The notes beneath the pieces were generated by a model. The model had not been told where the DNA came from. It worked only from the letters and a program-made list of their open reading frames with translations, and made no database searches. The position numbers and the translations under genes are program-made. From Tyto alba (Eukaryota > Chordata > Aves > Strigiformes > Tytonidae), in the NCBI RefSeq assembly GCF_018691265.1, contig NW_024881321.1, positions 20,189,698-20,253,697 on the forward strand: a stretch of DNA of 64,000 bases, read 5' to 3'. How positions within the stretch are numbered: the stretch's first letter is position 1; each line of letters begins with the position of its first letter. Below are positions 36,663-50,037 of this stretch, piece after piece.

Positions 36663-36803
36663 CTCAAGGCCAGGTTGGATGGGGCTTTGAGCAAGGGGAG
36701 CCTTTAGTCTAGTGGAAGGGGTCCCTGCCTGTGGCAGGGGGATTGGAACTAGATGGTCCTTAAGGTTCCTTCCAACCCAAATTTTTCTATGATTCTTTGA
36801 TTG
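36663..36803 (+). mobile_element. CR1 LINE fragment, about 140 bp
   Basis: Begins CTCAAGGCCAGGTTGGATGG and continues through GGAAGGGGTCCCTGCC and TGGTCCTTAAGGTTCC, then CTTCCAACCC and the TTCTATGATTCTTTGATT tail. It has only the 3' untranslated region of CR1 and no ORF2 sequence. It has a small insertion relative to the 27923 copy (GCAAGGGGAGCCTTTAGTC versus GCAACCCGGTC). Confidence 0.94.
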
Positions 36804-36804
36804 T

Positions 36805-39800
36805 TATGAAGAGTCTATTTTAGGTCTAACAAACTTGCAAATGGTTTTATTATTACTGTGAGATAGGTGGTTAGCTTAGTGTTATGGTTGCTATCCTGCT
36901 TATTGCCAATGCAAACCATGGAAATCAAGGGACTGATCAGTTGTCTCATTTGTATATCATCTAAACAGCACTCGTGTTGCTCTTCTCAAACTCCATGACA
37001 TTTCTTTTACTCTCCCACCTTCATAGAGCAAGTATGTACACCTCTACCTGAGGTGGTCAGTGGGTAGCCTTAACTCCCAACTAATTTCAAATATATACCC
37101 ATCTATTTTAGAGATTATTCTATGTTCGGTGTGTCTTTCATGAATCACATTACATATAGCTCTGTATTTATGTATATGAACAAAGTCTAGTGTTGGTTTG
37201 TGATAGACGGAAGATGTTTTGCTTTACTGTTTGAGATTGAGGGATGTTGGCTAGTAGCTGCCTTAAATTTATCATTAGTTTTTGTGGAAAATTGCTGAAA
37301 TCTACAGAGGATTGTGCATTTGTTTTTTTATCCTTATGGTATAAGCTGAGACCTCACATCAACTGTTCAGGATGAGGATGAAGATATGTAGGTTAGCTGT
37401 GGTTTAAAGGAATAGAGGAAACTGAGAAGAGTAGAAGCTCAGTAGAGAATGACTAAATCCTCTGTGTTGTTGTTTTTTACATTTTCTGTTGGTGGGATTT
37501 GCAATCTGGCAAGCTACCACCAAATTAATGAAGTTCATGGACTGGAATTTCACCCAGAGTGATAGTTATTTGTATTGACATGTATCATTTCCTCTATGCC
37601 CCCTGGCATTTTTTTTCTGTACCTGTGCTTTCAGGAACACACTATATATTTTTTAGCCAGGTCTGTGAGATCTGATCTACTGAAAAAACATCAGTATTCA
37701 TCCTCTAATACTAGCTTTGATCTGCCAAACATACTTCATATCAGCGGGCAAAAAAAGGAGTGTGGGCTGAAAGTTTTCTGCACTGATTTAGTATGCCATA
37801 AAAGCTTGCACAGGCCACTCCTCAGTTCCTGCATAGGCCTGCCCACACTGAAATGAAGTTCTGACAGCTTCTGCCTGGATTTAATAGAAGATCAGCTAAA
37901 CAGGTGTTGATATCCTTAGCTATATTTCAAGGTTGTAATTTATAAAACCAGAGACAGCAATATGTCACTTGTGGTTTGGTGTCAAAGGCAGCTGAAGGGA
38001 TACTTCATCACTGCATAATACCTGTTGTTACGTGCCTTGATTTCCGCTATTTCTAGCAAAAATTACCTGCCTGGGTTTTGTCAGTTAAAATGTACACTTA
38101 GGATTGCCTATGCATTTACTCCTTCATCTCATAAGCCTTTTCCTTATTAATCCAACTTGTCTGCCAAAACAGAAGCATGAAATTAACTCTATAAAGCTAC
38201 AATTTTTTTTAGTACATTTTGACAATCTTGCTAACTTCAATTTTACTCATCTTTTTCTCTACAGTGGATTAATATCCAGAAGTGTTTAATTTCTGTCTAC
38301 CTCTTTTCCATGCTATCTTTATACTACTAAGTAAAAGAGCCTGCTGACTTGTCCCCTAGGCCAAGTGACACCAAACATCTCACATTCATACTATCAAAAA
38401 ACCCTCTGAAGTTTTTTCGTATGTTTAGTGGTCCAAAACCAAGGCTGTGAGCGAGCTAACTCTTAATCTATATGAACAATCAGCATCTCAATACTCGAGT
38501 CATTCGCTGGCCCTTTCTCATTTAACAGTACAGTTATAGCTTTAGGCAATGCTAGTAAATAATGTGAACCAAGGCTCATTCTCTGGACCTGGGTGTGTGG
38601 CACATCACAATTTTCCCCCATGTAGTTAAATAGTCTTACCTCTGTGAAGGTTGTCTTCATCTGTAACAACTGTAAGCAGTCTGTGTCTTGTGCTATCCCT
38701 AAACTATGCCTGGGAACGGTCTGGGAGACTGGCATTTAGACTAAAACTGTATCAGGGAGTGTAATTAATAATGATTAAGTAGCTTCGTTGTGAGATGGTT
38801 CTTGAGCATATGTCCTGGCCCTTTGAATTTTACTGTCACATGCAATAGCCATCATTCTGGCTGCAGATCCTGGAGAAAAGACTGCTGAGCACCTTCAGCC
38901 CTTTCTATCCTGTCTTCCTGAGTTTGGTCCCCCTTGCCATGTATGTGTGCCACTCTCTTTCCTGCTTTTGGCACCTGGTCTAAGATCCCTTATGCTTCAG
39001 GCCTGTCTCTATGCTTCATCTCTATCACCCATCACCCATCTCTCTTACTGCTCTCTATATCTAGCATGAGTTTTCCAGCTCTCCCTCTAATTTAGTCTGG
39101 CCAGTGAGCTTCTTTCTGTGCTCTTATCTCATCCTGCTCCCTTTTTCTTAGTTGTTTTTGTTTGTTTGTTTGTTTGTTTGTTGTTTGTTTTTCCCTCCAG
39201 TTTTGCCATGTTTCCATCTCCTTTAGTTCTGCTTGGCTTGCTTACTCTTTTTGCCTGGCTTCCAATCCCCATATCCCCATGTTTTTCACACCTCCATATC
39301 TCCTCCTAGTCTCCTTGGCAGGTCTATTCTCCCCACTCTGTGGCCTGGCTGGTGTGCAGCTGGGTGTCAGTGGACAGCCCCAGACTAGTCCTGCTCCTTG
39401 TGTCCAATTTACCAGTGCCTGAGTTTTTCCAGTGTCACTTCTTGTGTTGACATCTAGGATAGACGGAAGAAACAAACAGTCACCAGGGAGGCTCAACTCT
39501 TCCACTGTAGTTCTAGCTTGTTTCCCTCAGGAAAGCACATGCACATTTGGGTGAGCAGAATGTGTAATGAGGAACTGGGTCAAACCCAGTGAGGACCCCA
39601 ATTTCACATAACCATAATGTCTGAATTCAGGCTCTGCTCGATGTAGTTGAAGTGCTGCATAAATCTCTATACTTAATGTAACTTATTGTCTGGTTTTAGC
39701 CCCAGAGTTTCACCTGAAGAGCAGGAAAAAACAAGAGCACTGCACCTCATCAGAGGTTAGAGCCCAAGACTCTGAGCCTACATGTCCCTGCTGAATATGT

Positions 39801-42800
39801 TAAAAAGGAAGATTTTTGAAAGTTTTAAAGTTTGGACATTTCTATGCAGACATACATCACTGACAGAAAGGAAGATTTCCCCTCTCCACTGTCCTGTCAC
39901 CCCAAATTTCAAAATTCTGCTTTATGTTTAAAAGCACTTGAACTTCTCCAGGAAAAGGTTGTCACTATATTTTCAACATTTCTAAACAACAAATTTACTT
40001 CATCCTCATTCTCAGAAACAGCTGTACCATTTTGGATTAAACTTCCTGAAATATTTCTGCCTGAGGCAGACACCTGGCATGGAAAATTTCAGCCCAAACA
40101 TTTAAGGTTTGGCAAAGTGATATGCAGCTGAAAACAGGCTTCATAATGGGAAGTGTTGGGCAACTTTAATAACAAGCAAAATTACTAGCCTCACCCCAGC
40201 ACCAATCCTAACTGTTGTGCCAAGCTCTACGATAAAATACTTAGTCTAAATGAATGAAGTCCTTACATATCAAAGGACCAAAAATAACTTGGAACATAGT
40301 CTTCTTCCAGATATAACAAGCATTTCCGACTTATGGCTTAGTGATGTAAAGAGGACAAAGTAGATTCATAACAAAGAGTTAGATGTAATCTTCAGTTTGT
40401 GTCTGTTAGAGAGGAGTGAAGTGTATGAAGTGTACTGGCAAAGTATATAATACCTTTGTTGCTTAGAACTTATGTATTTGAGTCATCCAAAAGTCAGATG
40501 GTTTATTTTCCCCAAACAGCCCCCAAACTGTTACCCGGAAAACCACTTAGACATTTAGATGGCAAATGTAAGTTCTGAACACAATAACATAATTTATTAA
40601 TCTTTCAGCAAGTCACCCAAAATTTTTAACAACTGCTTTTTCATTCATTTTCCCCTTCCAGTACAAGAAGAACTTAATTTCCTATTCAATTTGTTCTCCT
40701 GTTTCTAAAATATAGCCATGTCATGGTAGTCATGTTGTTCTTTAACCAAAATAAATCAATTAATATGGAGACATGTAATAAAACTTGTTCTCCTTCTTCT
40801 GTGCACAAATACAGTGGAATACCTTTGTAGTTTTCCCTTAATATCTTTAAAAAATACATTTTAATTGTGTTTTTTTTTTTTTTAATAAAAATATATTTAA
40901 ATGATATAAATTTATCTGGAGAAAGAGAAGTGCAGCAATAAATATAAAAAAGAAAGTGAGGTTAAGGTAATATTGATGTTTCATAGCCAGCACATGTTTT
41001 GAGATGTTTTTGGGCATGTTCAGAGTGTCTAAATTCTGTCTAAAATATAACTTTGGTGGATTTCAGACTCTTAAATATCATAGAATATTTCCTATTGCCT
41101 TCTAACAAGCAGTATGTAAGCATTAGAAACTCTTAAAGCAATAGCACTTTTGTTCTGGAGAAAGAAACACAGTCCTTGAGTATGGCCTTCACCTGGGAGA
41201 GAAAAATGGGTGCCCAGGTGATTAATTTATACTTCATTTATGCTTTACTTAAGTCACTGAAGATGTTGCATCTGTTAGATACTTTTAAACCTTCCTCATC
41301 CAGACAGCCCTGAGTTCAATTCAGATAATAGGTGATGGTGTTGAGAGAGACAAGGACCAAGAAATAGTTTGATCTGTATCCTATAAAGCTGAAAGGAGAA
41401 TTTGGTCCTTGGGTTAGTACTGACCTGAGTCCTGGCTTTGGCTCATCCTATTGGATCAGATATACAAACTGAATAGGAAAAGGGTCCTGATCTCCCTCTT
41501 TCTCTGGGGGTACTCTTACCATTAGCCTCAGGGGGAAAAGGAGAAAACTGAGGCCTTGTGTTGGAACTGGGCATTAAAGTACCATAACCTGGTATTAGAG
41601 GGGAAGTGGTGATGCAAATTATCTTGAAGCCAAAGCTCTATTTCTAAAATAAGGGTCCCAAAAGCTCTTTGTAGTTCAATGCTCACTTCATATGATAGAA
41701 GGCTGTAGCAATCATCATGAAATGAGCTGGCCCTGGGATGCAATGCCTCTGAATCTGTCCCAGTCTGTTTCTATCATTAAAAATAATATTTTCTAGATCC
41801 TTCTGTATGAACAATCACTTTAGATAAATTATACGGACACCATTTCTATTATCTAGATATAGTTAATATTGACAATGTTTATTTTTATTTACATAAAAGG
41901 CTCATTAGGTTTAAAGCATGAAGCTTTAATTAGTAGTAAGAGACGCTGAATCAGACAGATCTGTAAACTGTGGGGTCTTCCTCTGCTAATAACAGCTTTA
42001 GTGAGTGGTGAATGACAGAATTATTTTTAAGTACATTTATCCTTTAAACAGTCCATTGCAGGAAAAAAAAAAAAAAACAACTTACATTAACTCTTTTTCT
42101 CCCTATCAGCATACAGCAACTATATTAATATACTACATAAAAAAAAACCAAAACAAAACATACAGGATTATCAACAATAGAGAAATTGTACCTGTATCAG
42201 AACAAGGACCTTATTAAAGAAAGATATGTGTAATTAAAAGCATGTTAGTGTTTCTGTTCATTTTGTTACACTGTCACTAGCAAACAGCTTTTAAAAAGTG
42301 CCAGAATCATTACACAGTGACCAAGATGAAGTCATAGGAGCATGGTAAGTAGAGAGACTCCACAGTCTGACGGGACAGAGTACCCAGCTGAGAGCTATGC
42401 CACTGCTGTAGAGAAGAGGACAAGTCCTTGGAGTTAGCAAATAGATGTGTCCTGGCACTATACGGTGACAGTAGGGGGGGAAGGAACTTTCTGCTTTTCT
42501 GAGGACTGAGCAAGTCTTTGAAACACACATTGTAGATCACATATAGCCATGCGTACAGTGTCATATGGTACTAGCATGGGAACATATTTTAGGAGTTGTT
42601 GTTGGGATAGCTGTTAGGCAGCAGGAGAAGCATCTTCCCCACTGCTAGGTTGTGTAGGCAGCACTGCTTAATATCCTAAGGAGGCACCAGGTCCAAGACC
42701 TAGTGACTAACTAGGATGTTTGTACAGACCTTTTACAAGTCTCACAGTACATATGAAATTCAGGCAGCATAGACTGACTGCCCTGCAATCCAACAGACTC

Positions 42801-42895
42801 GGTAAAAGTGTAAAACAGCTGTCTCTAATGGCATGACTACAACACACAGTTCAGCAAATGTGACTTGGGGCCTCATTACTGTGTCTCCACTTCTG
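36805..42895. other. unique AT-rich DNA, no gene seen
   Basis: It contains a TTTG microsatellite (about 39157-39190), a poly-T run (40871-40883) and a poly-A run (42063-42077). Open frames such as 37575-37856 and 39832-40131 show no recognisable domain. Confidence 0.5.
39157..39190 (+). repeat. (TTTG)n microsatellite
   Basis: About seven TTTG units with one TTG interruption. Leu/Val/Cys/Phe-rich open frames across it are artefacts. Confidence 0.85.
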
Positions 42896-42960
42896 ACATT
42901 TATAGTTAAATGATGTTGTTGATTCCTGCAAAAGACACTACAATTTCTCTAATTAAAGGA

Positions 42961-42986
42961 GGGGGGGAAAAAAAAAAAAAAAAAAC
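42961..42986 (+). repeat. poly-G then poly-A tract
   Basis: About seven G followed directly by about 18 A and then CAACAACC. Homopurine tract; simple sequence. Confidence 0.8.
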
Positions 42987-42989
42987 AAC

Positions 42990-43260
42990 AACCAAAACCC
43001 AATCTTCTTGTTCCTTCCCAGATTGTTCCCATTTACTGCAAATAAGCATGAGTTCCTGCCTGGAAGCACTATCTGCAAACTGCAGTCAGATGTAAAAGAA
43101 GCCTAATCAAGCTTGGGAACCAGGCCTTAATTAGACTGCTTGGAAAACAGAGCAGAAGAGCAAATGAAAATTATTAACCATCACTCATGATTCCTGTTTC
43201 TAATTTTAAAGAGGAAATCATGCATTAATCAAACCCTAGCCCTAAGCTCAGAGACACGTT
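42990..43260. promoter_or_regulatory. candidate conserved non-coding element
   Basis: Non-repetitive block downstream of the purine tract with many factor-like cores: GCAAATAAGCATGAG, AGCCTAATCAAGC, GGCCTTAATTAGACTGC, AATTATTAACC and CATGCATTAATCAAACCC. This is the densest set of homeobox-like TAAT/ATTA cores that I noticed in the window. Prediction from texture; no alignment made. Confidence 0.3.
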
Positions 43261-46200
43261 TTAGAAATATCCTGAAACAACAAGAGGAAATCTTTCCAGT
43301 GTTTAGAGAAAACAACTCCCAATCAGCTAGTATGTGTAGCACAATATATTTTGACATGAAATAAGCTATGTTTCAGTGTGCTTAGCTTTTGCTGGATCCA
43401 AGAAAAACAAACCCAGTACCAACTGAAATGAAGGCACATGACAACAATTGGGGTTTAGCCTGGATTTTGTTAAAGGAAAACAGAAATGAAGAGTATGTTG
43501 TTTTCATGGATAAAGGAAAGACATGGAAGGGTAAGAGTAAGAGGAACAATGCAGTAACATCACTGCTATTGTGTGCTTTGGTCATAGCAAAGAAACTTTT
43601 TGGCATACATAAGCAATATTTAATGCAAATTATTTCTGATAAAAAAATAAACAGGAGCACAACCTCTAAATATTACCCAGAGATCACCTGAGATCATGTA
43701 ATAGGATTTATCAGAATTTACTTCATAGTTTCTGTTATATTTGGACTATAAAGATAATTTTCTATTTTTTGGCAAACTAATGTGAGCTTTCTGGATGCAA
43801 TTCAGAAACTAATGTTTTCTGGTGGAGTCAGATTGAAATCTCTAATTTTCTTGGAACTCTCCAGGAAGAGAAAAGAAAATGAGCTCTTGACCTATATTAA
43901 ATATTGCACCCATTCTTGTGGAAACATCACATTACAAAGAATGCTCACTTTTTTCAGACACAAATATCCAAGCTTCTCTCTTTGAATTACAAATAACTCT
44001 TTCTAGAACATGCTAGTTTTCCCCTTAGCTCTCCAAGCATTTACCAAGTATTGCCTCTTTAGATTTCTAAAGCTAGTGGTTTCATGATCTGAAATTGCAT
44101 ATCTAGAAATGTTAAGATGGCATGCACACTTGTGTTGCTATTGTGACTTGCAGACCACAGTTATTGTTCTGTGAGTAGATTAAAAAATTAAGTGAGGAAA
44201 ATACAGGCATTTTTTTCATCTATCATGACATATATGTCATGCTTTAACAGAACTAAACAATGAAGATCAGCAATCAAAGTTGGTAGGTTGACAACGTTAT
44301 AGTCTGAAGGAACGGTCACAGAAAAGGGCTAGCAAGTAATCGACTTTTAATGATGGTTTTGGCATCAATTCTTCTAAAGTCTTGATGAATAACCTCCACA
44401 GTTCAGACTATGAAGAAAATGGTCTCAACAAAGTGAAGGTTTTGTAGTCCAGTTTGGTGACATCTCCACGCACGATATGATACAGAACAGAGCTTTTTGG
44501 TTTTAATTGAAAAATTACGCTAACTTTGTTTAGTTACTTTGGCTGATGCATCCGTTATTGCTTTCTGAATCCTAATGCACAGACCACTTGAGTGATGTCC
44601 TGACTTCTAGGATGCAGTTGTGATGCTTCTGCTAAATTAAATATGACAGGATTTCACCTCTTGATTTCAGTGGATGACTAAGGACAAGACAGAGCGTGTC
44701 CAGGCTGACAATTGGTGTAGTTGCCTTGGAAGTGAGAGATGTAGGTTTAAATCCTCTTAGGCTGAACAAGGAGCTGAACCCAGATTTCCCATCTGCTGTG
44801 TGAGTGCCACACTGTTGTGCAAAAACGTAGATGACAGGATTATAATGTTTTGTAAAAAAGTGGCTGAGATTCTTTTCCTTCATGGGACATTCAAACTTGC
44901 CTATATGCATGTTCTTGCAGCACTTTAGTTTGGTCATGTCTCAGTTTAGGCTGTGTTCAGCAGCAGAGCTCAGGTGGTAGGAAGGAGCACTGTAATCCAG
45001 AACAGCACCCTTCTTACAGTTTTAGGCCCCTGGAGGGTTTTCATCCCACACTGTTGTACTTAGGGAGCCATAATCACTTTATGGACACTGGAGAAAGTAG
45101 TTCAACACAATCTGAAACATTATATTATCTTTTTAATACCTGTAGCTCTTTCATTTTACCTGTACCAAGTAAAGTAACCTATGTCAGCGCATACTTACTG
45201 TCCTGCCTGCTGAAGAATTTGGTAAATTCTAATTTTGCTGTGGCTACTTTATTTTCACTATTTTTTTCACATGCTTTCATTGACAATCATCTTTGTACCT
45301 CTGGTTTTGAAGTTTATGATTACAGTGTAGCCTTTGTAACAAAGCAGTGATGGTACTAGAACATCAGAGTCTGCTGATATCTGCCTTGTTTTCAAAGTTA
45401 TGGGATTGTGCCCTGCCAAATTTTCCTTTCAGGTTAATCTACTATTCTGGGGGCTACCATGTGATTTCTTGTAATAATTATTTTTCCTTGCTTTCTTATC
45501 CTATACCTGTAGTTATCCATCAGAGTCATACAGCTATCAACACTCACAAACCAGAAGTGGAAATGAGCCTGTCACTGCTCGTTCTATATTTATGTACCAA
45601 TGTTAGCAGCCTGGTAGAAATCCAAATTTGATTTGATTTTGAGTGAGTTCCAGCACCATTTACTGTTTAGAGAATAAATTTAGCTTTGGTTAGCTTCCTT
45701 TGATTAAATTACGTACTTACGCGCCATAACAGCATCTCAAGTCTGCTCCCCTCCACCCCTTATTTTTTCCCTCATCTTCTTTGTCTTGGCTATCCATTTT
45801 AGTCTTTGCACATTTGTTGTTATTATTGTAACTATGTGCTTTTGTGTAGCAATCACAAAGTTCTAGGTGCTTTCCAAACATTAAAAAAGAAAAAAAACCC
45901 TCAGTTTCTTGGCTATTGTAATCATGTCCTTGCAGGTCTATCTCAATGCACCCTCTATGTGAAATATGCCCACAAGCACATGGCTTGTTTGATTTATAGC
46001 TGCTTGTGTTTTTCCAAGTGACTTGACTGTTGAAGAACTCCAATGACTGCTCTGTTTGTGTATTTTATCCAAAGCTGGCTCTAGCACTTAGGACTCTGCA
46101 CACTGGAACAACTTATTCATAAAGTTTGGTTTTGCTTTACATCCATCTGTGAATTTAGTTCCCTTTGCTCCATTTTTTTGTCCTGCATTTGGTAATTCCA

Positions 46201-48390
46201 AACACTGTGTCTGTTCTGCTTTATCCGTTTGGTAGCCTCCCCCTATAGACTCTGTGCTTGAACAATGGTGTCAGTTCAAAACAAAATAGAAAGATATTTG
46301 TATGCTTCACTTATTCTTCTGGATTTCTGTTACTGTTCTTATTTGGTGTCATTGTTGTGTTATGATGGAGGCTTGGCTGAAATTATAAGCGCCAAAAAAG
46401 TTTTAAAAAAAAAATCCACAGCAATGTCAGACCCTAGAAGAGAAAGATAACAAGCACAGTCTGTGTTTCTAGGAGGATCTTAATCTGGAGCTCCGAGAGC
46501 ACTGCACAAAGTGCCCATGAAATAGCTATAAATATGTGTTCCACAAATAAGACCTACTTTCTCACACACAGTAGGAGCTTATCACTTTTCCTTGTGCTTA
46601 GTTTATCAGACTGCTCAATATTTTGAGCTCTCTAAGTCTGCATTCACACTTATTTTCTGTTGCATTCTCTGGTGCAGACTGAAGTCCTGATCTACCAATT
46701 ATCCAGATCGTCCTTTGAATAGAATTTGCTCTTGCTCCTATTTAGACTGTGATCACAGCTTTGCTTTGCAAGAAAACTGGGATGTGGAGATTGTATATAT
46801 GTAGTCTGAAGCCTTGCTGCAGCTGCAGTTTGTCATCTGACTTGGGGACTGGAAAGTACTCCTTGATAATCATGTTTGGGCAGCTTACAACAGACACTTG
46901 TACAACAATGAAGCACGAGGCTTGACTGCTGAAACTGTACAGAATGAGCTTTGAAAGGTCACTGTTACATTTTGCATACAGAGAAATAACAAAATATATT
47001 TTGCAACAGAGAAATATATAAATATTTCCACTGAGGTGAGAAGTATTCTAGGAGGTTATTAGCACTGTAGGGGCATGTAACGCTATCAAGTATTTTGTTG
47101 TATTTGGGGACCTCAGGACAAGGAGGAGACAATCCCCTGAATTACATCCTTATTACCTAACTGAGTGGAACACGGTCTCTAATATGCTTTCCTGACGTTT
47201 AAGGTAGGTCTGTCTGTTTACCAAGCTGTAATTGGTTACTGAAGCTTTGTCTAAACGTGAAGTCAAAGAGAGCTGGCGATTGGTTCAGAGCCAGTGTGGA
47301 TGACTCGGGACTAATTCCCCCTGGAGAAGATATATCTTACAGGAAGCTACTCTGAATGGTCCAAAACAGATATAGGAGCAAGGTAATAATGAAATGATGT
47401 GGAAAACCACTGGTTCAGTGTTTGAAGTTGCTCTCTGGCTTGGCCTTATTTAGCAATATAGACATAGCCTTTGAAATCTGGCTGCATCCCTCACATCTCA
47501 AGTTGAACTTAATTCTGCTGTATGAAAGATGGGCTCCAGACAGCTGGTCTGTGTAGAGTGCACAGGAGGTAAAGGATTCAGAGATTTTTACAAATTCATT
47601 AGCAAAACCTTGGGAGCTGAACATTGGAGCGCTACCCTGAGATGTACCAGGGCTAGCTTTGCTTCATTGCTCTATTGAAGAATTCCTGCCTGACCTAGGG
47701 GATAGCAGCTTCTGTGAAAAGTTTTAGCCCATCAGTAAAATAACTACTGCAGTACTCCTAAATCAGATGGTGGTATGAGGTGCTGCCATGCTTTGAGAAG
47801 AGGGATCCTACAAATTCTTTAGGTAGGTGGACATACCAGTGTTAGAGGATCCTGCAGTAGGGAGATTTCCAGAGCTGATTCAGAGCATCTTTGAAGCCTA
47901 GAAGGCAGGGCTACTTCAGAGTTCAGAGCCAAGTTGACTGTTAGAAGCAAGATTTACACAATAAGGAGATGACCTCACTGAAAGAAATGGAAGAAGAGAT
48001 ACTTCATGTACAAACTTTTTCTTTGTTTCAGAATGAAGGAAACTTTTGTGGTGTTCAAGTACACCCCTTTCCCTACTTACCTGCCAGGGATATATTGCCA
48101 TCTTGCTTTTAACTTCCACTTATAAATCATTGTAAAACAAGACAGAACCAGCAGATAGCACAAAGTGTAATAAAGTCATTCAGAACTTGATTACAAAATG
48201 AATGGAAGAATTTATGAGAAAGAATGCTGGAAACTGCATTTCAACACTTACACACAGGGGAAGGAATGATCTTTTTTTTTTTTTTTTTCTCTCTACTCTT
48301 CCCATGCATTATGCTTTTTCCTACATCTCTAAGGAGTGCTTGTCATTGATGAAGCTTCAGCTGATGAAGGTCTTTGCAAAACAATAAACA
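43261..48390. other. unique AT-rich DNA, no gene seen
   Basis: The open frame at 43389-43691 (100 codons, plus) is lysine-rich and has no recognisable domain. Those at 44632-44937, 45054-45350 and 45717-46043 likewise show nothing. A poly-T run lies at 48272-48288. Confidence 0.5.
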
Positions 48391-48399
48391 GAAGTGCTT

Positions 48400-48660
48400 A
48401 AAGGATTGCCTTGCAAATGGCAACCTGCATTCCTGGTGTTGACTGCTCTGCTGCAGGGGCTGCTACGGCTGTCTCAGTGTTGATACTAACAGGCCCATTA
48501 GACAAAGTGGCTTTGATCTAGCTTTTATGTTCCTTTACCATAATACAAGTCAACTTTATTGCACCAATTAAAATTGCAGTCTTCCCTTGTTATCTCCATA
48601 AAGTACAGCAGAGATGCAGCAAACTTAAGATAAGCATTTCATTTTTACTGGGTTTATGAA
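48400..48660. promoter_or_regulatory. candidate conserved non-coding element
   Basis: Non-repetitive block just upstream of the split CR1. It contains GACAAAGTGGCTTTGATC, ACTTTATTGCACC, AATTAAAATTGCAGTC and TTATCTCCATAAAGTAC, with paired SOX/TCF-like (CAAAG, CTTTGAT) and homeobox-like cores. Prediction from texture only. Confidence 0.25.
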
Positions 48661-48932
48661 TTCTTATTTTATGTCTCAGACTTGAGTTTATAAAGTGCAA
48701 TTTACTACTGACCTTGCCTGATATTTATGTAAGAAATATTTTAAGACCAATGATTAAAGAAACATTAGTCAGAGATATGTCATGTTACTTAAAGCTGTAT
48801 TTGCAACATAGATTACAAATATATTTTAATCGGTCAAATGTCAATCATAGAATCATAGAATTCTTTGGGTTGAAAGGGACCTTAAAGATCTTCTAGTTCC
48901 AATTCCACTGCCACAGACAGGGACACCTTCCA

Positions 48933-49506
48933 TTAGACCAAGTTGCTCAAAGCCCCATCCAACCTGGCCTTGGACACTTCCTGGGGGGAAGCACCCACAT
49001 TTTCTCTGGGAAATCTGTTCCAATGACTCACCACCCACACGTTGAAGACTTTCTTCCTTAGTGCTAATCTAAATTTACCATCTTTCAGTTTAAAACTGTT
49101 ACCACTCATCTTATCACTACACTCCCTGATAAAGGGTCCCTCCCCGTCTTTCCTGTAGTCCACTTTAAGGACTGGAAGGCTACTATAAAGTCTCCCTGGG
49201 GCGTCCTCTTCTCCAGGCTGAACATCCCCATCTCTTTTAGCCTGTCCTCATAGCAGAGGTGCTCCAGCCCCCTGATCATCTTTGTGGCCTCCTCTGGACC
49301 TGCTTGAGCAGGTACAGGTCCTTCTTATGTTGGGGGCCCCAAAGCTGGACACAGCACTGAAGGCAGGTTCTCACGAGAGCAGTGTAGAAGGAGAGGATCA
49401 CCTCCCTTGACCTTCTAGCCACACTTCTCTTGATGCAGCCCAGGGTACAGTTGGATTTCTGGGATGTGAGTGCACATTGCTGTCTCATAGCCAACTTTCC
49501 ATCCAC
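48933..49506 (-). pseudogene. CR1 ORF2 C-terminal fragment (broken)
   Basis: Reading on the minus strand, [20 protein letters not shown] and HKKDLYLLKQVQRRPQR occur in one frame (49506 to 49276), and FRLALRKKVFNVWVVSHWNR occurs in another (49163 to 48933). This is the same region as in the 27923 copy. At least one frameshift lies near 49165-49275, so it is non-functional. The upstream reverse-transcriptase part is on the other side of the ERVL insertion. Confidence 0.85.
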
Positions 49507-49542
49507 TGATACCCATAAGTATCTCTACAGGGCTACGCTCAA

Positions 49543-49547
49543 TCCAC
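49543..49547. repeat. target-site duplication of the ERVL provirus, left copy
   Basis: TCCAC, paired with CCCAC at 52431-52435. Four of five bases agree. Removing the provirus and one copy rejoins the CR1 as CTCAATCCACTCCTTGCCCA, which matches the expected CR1 continuity. Confidence 0.75.
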
Positions 49548-50037
49548 TGTTGTGGTTTGAGCCTACTCAGCAGCTAAAGGCCCCGCAGTCACTCACCCAC
49601 CCTCCCCCCACTTGGGAATGGGGAGGGAATTGGAGGGTCAAAGGGAGACTCACGGGTTGAGATAAAAACAGTTTAATAACAGTAACAGAACAATACGCTG
49701 ACAGCAGTATCAGCGGGTAATGTACATTACAGCTGCTCACCACCCACCCACCAGCACCCACCTGCTCCAGGCCAGCAATCCCAAACACAAAGGCCCCCAC
49801 AGCAACACTCCCAGAAGTGAGAGCCCCTCCTGGCCCACTCCTGCCTTTATATAGTGAGCACAGTGTCACATGACATGGGATATCGGCCAATCGGGGCCCA
49901 GCCCTCCAGCTGTGCTCCCCCCGCCCCCGCACACAGGTGAGGGCACTGGGACCTGGGGAGCCCCTGGGGTCTCAGGGTGCTGCAGCTCCTCCCGCTGCTG
50001 AACCAACGGGAACTCTAGTCCAGCCCCAATCAGGTGA
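49548..50037 (-). repeat. ERVL 3' LTR, 490 bp
   Basis: On the minus strand it starts TCACCTGATTGGGGCTGGAC, a mutated TGTCCTGG-type start by comparison with the 5' remnant at 52401-52430. It ends GGCTCAAACCACAACA. It contains a CCAAT-type site (complement of about 49885), a TATATAA box (complement of 49847-49853) and an ATTAAA signal (complement of 49672-49677). The polyadenylation-side segment matches the solo LTR at 14392 (GGGTTGAGATAAA then AGTTTAATA, read on plus), so the two LTRs are related, though clearly different in U3. Confidence 0.9.

Larger units (their letters stand above)
48844..49547 (-). mobile_element. CR1 LINE, 3' part (left of the ERVL insertion)
   Basis: Begins ATCATAGAATCATAGAATTC, the reverse complement of the CR1 tail, and runs upstream through the 3' untranslated region into the C-terminal part of ORF2. 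It stops abruptly at 49547 where the ERVL element begins. The CR1 resumes at 52436 with the next part of the consensus, so the two pieces are one insertion of about 1.2 kb. ORF2 here is frame-broken. Confidence 0.95.

Noticed and set aside
43389..43691. 100-codon lysine-rich plus-strand open frame
   Set aside because: No family resemblance. The amino-acid composition follows the A-rich DNA.
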